64,000 nucleotides of DNA from assembly GCF_902686445.1 (NCBI RefSeq), contig NC_062220.1:98890143-98954142 (forward strand), read 5' to 3'. Position 1 is the first letter of the stretch. Each line of letters begins with the position of its first letter. A program made the position numbers and the translations under genes. This DNA is from Sciurus carolinensis (lineage: Eukaryota > Chordata > Mammalia > Rodentia > Sciuridae). The notes under the pieces were generated by a model. That model was not told where the DNA came from. It was given only the letters and a program-made list of their open reading frames with translations, and made no database searches. Of the stretch, positions 59,805 through 64,000 are shown one piece after another.

Positions 59805-61691
59805 ATTCATGCCCTGTTATTGCGATGCTATACTGCCTCCTGAAGGCATTTTTGATCATCACCTCTATGAACTTTAGACCAATGGCTTAGTATGTATGAA
59901 GCACTCCTGAGAGAAAACTCATTTGCTTATGTTTGAGCAGGGGTGATCACTAAAACCATTACCCACACTTAACCCAGATAACACTATGGCAGGGCATCAG
60001 CCAGGCGCTTTCTTCTGACTGTGCAGATAGGCAAGGCCAGGAGAAAGGGCGGTCGGCTCCCATCCCCTGAGCATTTATAAGTAGGAGAATTGCCAGATCT
60101 CAAAAAGAGCATCCAGATTTGATTATAACTCCTCTTTGTGGGCTTTGAAGCTTTTTGTTATTTATTCCCTTGCCTCATGGACTTTAGATCTATTTCCACA
60201 TAAACAGAAATGACTCTTCCTTTCTGAGCACTTCGTTGTTGGTGGCATCGTGGAATGTCCCAGGAAGGGAGACATGGGGCCAATTATAAAGGAGAAATTC
60301 CTCCTTGGCTTGCATGTTTATGTGAAAATGCCAAAGCCATCAGCTGTTGCCACAGCAGGCGCAGGGTAAGCCTTGGGAGAACTGTCTTACAGCAGCTATA
60401 CAGCAGGGGGAGATCACTCTAGTAGGCCTCATTAGAAGATGATAAATAAAAGAAATTTTGTTCCTCTGAAGTGTCACCCTGCATTTGTGACTTGTGCAAG
60501 AAGTTTAGGAGGTCTGCACCTCAGTATATATATATTTTTTATTCTAGTAAGAAGTTCCCAGATTATAAACATGGAAATGATAACTCAAATTCCAATCACT
60601 CTCTGTTAAATGCCCTACCTTGACTCACCACTGAGGAATATTTTCCTTGAATAGAGAGAATGTAGACCAAAAAAAAAAAAAAAAAAAAACTAATTTCACA
60701 TTCCTATTTATGGGACATTTGAGACAAACAGCCCATCAGTGTTACTGTTACCTCATTCGCCTTTTTTAGCCATCAGCACTGGCTGCTTATGTCTTTTACA
60801 TTCATGGAACGCATTTCAAATCTGAGGAATTCAGTTCCATAGCAGGACCTTAGCAGAGATGATATATATCATGTTGTTTGGCTATCTTCATAATGCTTTC
60901 TTCTTTTTGTAAAAAAAAAAAAGGATAAACGGTGTATTACTATTGATGGAAAAACCAGATCTGACAGGAAGGTTGAAAAAATAAGTTACTTAAACAATTC
61001 TTCTGGAACCATTCAAGAGAGTAGGGTGGAGTTGAGTCTGAAATACAGTCCTGAAGGTTATATTTTTTAAATGAAGCTTAATTAGAGCTGTTTTACTGCA
61101 CTGAACTGGCTAGTGTATCTGCCCTGTTAACACGACAGTAAGGGTAACCTCCATCCTATTTTGCTTCTCTGCCACCTGGTGTACAAGGTGAGCTGTCAGT
61201 TTCCTAGATGTGAGCAAGATTACAGCTGGGATTCATACGCAGCTCTCCCAAGCAGACCACGTGTTCTTTCTGTGGTATGGAAGCTGCTCTTTCTCTATTA
61301 TTCCATACTTGGAGGTTTTTCGTGCTTACAGCAGCTCACATTACCGTGAGTATGGCCTGTGATGTTTCCTAATCTCCTTTGCCAGTGTATAGCCATAGAC
61401 CCTAAGTCCTCAGAAAGTCTAAGTGAAAATGTATTCCATATTTGGAGTTTCAGATCCTAGAAGACCCAACAACAGCTTTCATTAGTTAACTTCCCTTCAT
61501 TATTAGTAAATTACAATTTTCCTGGATCCATTTTTCCGAATCTTTAGTTATGGAACTTTCTTGTAAGACAAACAAAAAAAGCTGTTATTTAAACATATTT
61601 GGTTTTGATTCAGATTAGAACTATAGAAACTCTAAACCAGAGGTTGCTATCCCAGGTGAATTTCCAAGATATTTTCTATGGAACTGGATTA
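59791..61691. other. Mostly unique-looking DNA
   Basis: 60000-60420 is of high complexity and retains CpGs. 61161-61349 is an open frame ending at a GTGAGT donor-like site. Neither is supported as a gene. Confidence 0.4.
60669..60690. repeat. Poly(A) tract
   Basis: About 21 A in a row without a recognisable retroelement body. Confidence 0.9.
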
Positions 61692-61696
61692 TTTTC
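61687..61696. repeat. Putative target duplication, left copy
   Basis: gattattttc just before the microsatellite; the same ten bases occur at 62017-62026 after the SINE tail. Confidence 0.5.
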
Positions 61697-61756
61697 CTTC
61701 CTTCCTTCCTTCCTTCCTTCCTTCCTTCCTTCCTTCCTTCCTTCCTTCCTTCCTTC

Positions 61757-61844
<88 letters not shown>

Positions 61845-61847
61845 TTC
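61692..61847. repeat. (TTCC)n-(TTTC)n compound microsatellite
   Basis: Roughly 16 TTCC units switch at about 61759 to more than 20 TTTC units, all in one phase. It produces long spurious open frames (SFLP/KERK-type repeats on opposite strands) that are not genes. Likely highly length-variable. Confidence 0.97.
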
Positions 61848-61937
61848 CATAGCTCATTTGGTAGAGTTAATAGTAGAGTTTTTAATAGCTCAGCTTGCCT
61901 TGCATGCACAAGGCCCTGGGTTCAATCCCTAGCATCA

Positions 61938-61974
<37 letters not shown>
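61848..61974 (+). mobile_element. ID-like tRNA-derived SINE with long poly(A)
   Basis: Reads 'atagctcatttggtagagtt' (A-box-like), an inserted A/T stretch, then 'gctcagcttgccttgcatgc' and 'gggttcaatccctagcatc' (B-box-like), then a long A tract from 61939 that becomes mixed with C. It lies directly after a TTCC/TTTC microsatellite. A shared gattattttc before the microsatellite and after the tail suggests the pair sits inside one insertion unit. Confidence 0.85.
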
Positions 61975-61976
<2 letters not shown>

Positions 61977-62016
61977 AAAAAAACAAAAACCCAAACCAAA
62001 AAACGAAACAAAACCA

Positions 62017-62026
62017 GATTATTTTC
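62017..62026. repeat. Putative target duplication, right copy
   Basis: gattattttc following the A/C-rich tail of the ID SINE. Only ten bases, low complexity, so moderate support. Confidence 0.5.
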
Positions 62027-64000
62027 ATTTCAAAAAAGACAAAACAAAACAAAACAAAAAGATGTTGCTTGAAAACTGAAAATACTTCTTAGAATGTACT
62101 TAAAAACTCCCTGCCTGGGATCCAAAGAGCTCAATGCAAATGCTTTGAGGGATGTGTAATTTTTAATTTTTTTTTTTTTGGTTTTTGTCAGAAGAAATAA
62201 CCAACTTAATTTTATGGCTTCAAGTCACTTATTTGACTTTAAGCATTTTAGTATTCATGGAGTCAAAAGAAAAATTCATTGTATTGAACCAGTGGTTTCT
62301 CAATCCAATGTAAAGAGCAAATTTTATTCCATTTTTATCACTTAAGTTTCCCTTATCCTTATTTAAGGGGGATTGGAGGTAATGACAAACACTAAAAGTA
62401 AATACCAATGGGGGAGGGAGGCCTGGAGTTCATAACTGAAAACAATAGATGGGATACTCAGTATTTGAGTGGTTTCTGAAGGTGTCTAACTCTTGCACCC
62501 CAGTCAGCAAGTACAACTTCTCTCATAGGCAGGGAAATCCTCTGACAACACAGCCTCTTCCTGTACTTTTCTGGAATATCAAGCATCACCCTCTAAGTTT
62601 TCAGCCATGTGTTTTCTTTGGAATGTTCTTCTTTACCCTTATTAAATACTTCACATATACAAAAAGAAATGTCAACATTTAACCTTTAGTATGAGTTGGG
62701 AAAAGGGAAAAGTTTATTTCAATGCTCTTCTATTTAAACACAATGAAACTCTGTTATGATATAACATTTTATTCTTGCATTCCAATATAATATGTTTGAA
62801 CTATGAACACCCAAAAGCCTAGAAAAAGTTATGCCATTATAATCCATATACAAATCCTGGTGTCAATCCTGGTATTATAACAAAATTCAACCTTATATCT
62901 TCATATGTGGGTATGCTGGTTGCAATTTTTCTCCCCCAAATCTAAATTCCTGCAATGTCAATTTCCTTTGTTTTTCTAATAGAAAGTGAAAACCTCAGCA
63001 TGTTAGTAAGAATCAAATCTTTGAAAGAAATTTTGTTCCCTGCCACTTTGTATTAGAGAATATATAGAGAACTGATGGCTAAATGGAAAATAAGCCAGTT
63101 TTAGACTTTAGCAGACACACATATTTTTAATATAAGATGCCCAATCCTCCAGACCTATACATACAATTTATGATGTATGGTGTGTTTCATGTGACATATT
63201 TTTAATGCTGTCACAAATATTTTGTGTTTTACAAATGTAAGTTATTGATGTGATTCTGTATGTATATCTACTTTATACACAGAGAAACAGTGATGTCTGA
63301 CGGGGGTTAGGACCTGAGTGTCATAGTGTAGATATGAAAACAAGAATATACACACTAAAAGGAGACCTTTATCTTGTGATGACAATATAATAATAGCAGT
63401 ATCTCCATATCTAAACTATGAAAAGTTTGGGTTTATATTGTCTGATTTATTTACTTATTAGGTGCTTTTAAAGTACCTTAAGATCTTTAAGTCTGTCTTT
63501 CACAAAGAAAGAGACAAACTCTAAACTACAACACTGAAAAGAAGTTGACTCATAGGAATTAACCTCCTGATTTAAATAATAATAATAATAATTAACAATA
63601 ATAATAATAATAAACAACATAGGGGTCTCTTTTTAGACTTTCCTAATAAAAAGCATAATTTTCATTCCTGTGATTTGAATTCCTTCATATATATTTCTGT
63701 ATCCAAAAGTTATGCTTATAAAATGCAAATCAAATCACATGATATGATTTATGGTATATCCAAGGATTAGCATCCAAAAACTATTCTAAGGGGGCACTTT
63801 TCAATGTGTCATTGGTCTAAAGAATCTCTTAGGGGACCCTGAGTGTGATATCAGACCATTGGGAGAACAGCAGGGTTGGTAACCCTAGCAGGATGGAGCA
63901 GCCCATAGATGTGAGAACTGGATTACCCACTGTGTGGGTCTGAGGGATAGCAGGGGACAGATTACATATGGGCAATGAAAATATACCAATTCAAAAGGTG
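62027..64000. other. No gene or clear repeat seen
   Basis: AT-rich DNA with an AAT microsatellite at 63568-63613 and an (AAAAC)n stretch near 62040. Sequence runs to the window edge. Confidence 0.5.
63568..63613. repeat. (AAT)n microsatellite
   Basis: Two AAT/ATA runs split by TTAAC. Confidence 0.95.

Noticed and set aside
61848..61935. A functional tRNA gene
   Set aside because: A- and B-box-like parts are present, but the body is interrupted and followed by poly(A). It is a tRNA-derived SINE.
61599..62072. 157-codon open frame rich in SFLP/SFFL and then lysine
   Set aside because: It is the translation of the TTCC/TTTC microsatellite and the SINE poly(A). No real protein.

Overview
This window looks like nuclear DNA from a squirrel-family rodent (Sciuridae: squirrel, ground squirrel, marmot or a close relative). 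The main evidence is a set of short interspersed elements in which a B1/7SL-like head is joined to an ID/tRNA-like tail. They end in a 'ctgggttcaatccccagtac' style box followed by poly(A), and they also occur as free ID-like pieces in antisense ('gtggtgctggggattgaac'). The general make-up is AT-rich and CpG-poor mammalian DNA with MIR, L2, MER5-like, Tigger-like, MaLR-like LTR and L1 remnants. The species cannot be fixed from the sequence alone.

No host protein-coding gene, exon set, structural RNA gene or CpG island could be supported. The window is best read as an intergenic desert or the inside of a very long intron. Apart from L1 ORF2, the open frames are short, are not recognisable as protein families and do not stand out from chance.

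Layout. 1-12 kb: mostly anonymous AT-rich DNA with old MIR and L2 copies, an L1 ORF2 scrap near 3.4 kb, a 99-bp diverged tandem duplication at 4.8 kb, a MER5-like element at 7.5 kb and a MaLR-like LTR at 10.2 kb. 12-20 kb: a TATC microsatellite, L2 pieces, an old L1M 3' piece, a Tigger-like DNA transposon at 15.9 kb, an ID fragment at 17.7 kb and a second LTR at 19.4 kb. 20-31 kb: SINEs, including one inserted inside a MER5-like element, then CT and TTTC microsatellites and, at 30.2-30.5 kb, a dense group of CRE/ETS/RUNX/GATA-like sites. 32-36 kb: a large decayed sense-strand L1 (HAL1/L1M-like) interrupted by SINEs. 36-51 kb: MIR/L2 remnants, two full B1-ID SINEs, a solo LTR with TG...CA ends and a 5-bp target duplication (43,682-44,116), and several stretches of plain sequence that may be conserved non-coding DNA. 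50.4-56.5 kb: an L1-rich block with an old sense L1 3' end, a short antisense L1 3' end flanked by a 14-bp duplication, and a 4.3-kb antisense L1. 56-64 kb: anonymous DNA, MIR/L2 scraps and a large TTCC/TTTC microsatellite joined to an ID SINE.

The main item is the young L1 at 52,120-56,463 on the minus strand. It is 5'-truncated inside ORF1 and flanked by a perfect 16-bp target-site duplication. It carries an uninterrupted full-length ORF2 (1,277 aa) with all visible endonuclease, reverse transcriptase and C-terminal Cys/His motifs. I found no convincing undescribed biological system. The findings are mainly transposon archaeology plus a few candidate regulatory segments that need alignment to judge.
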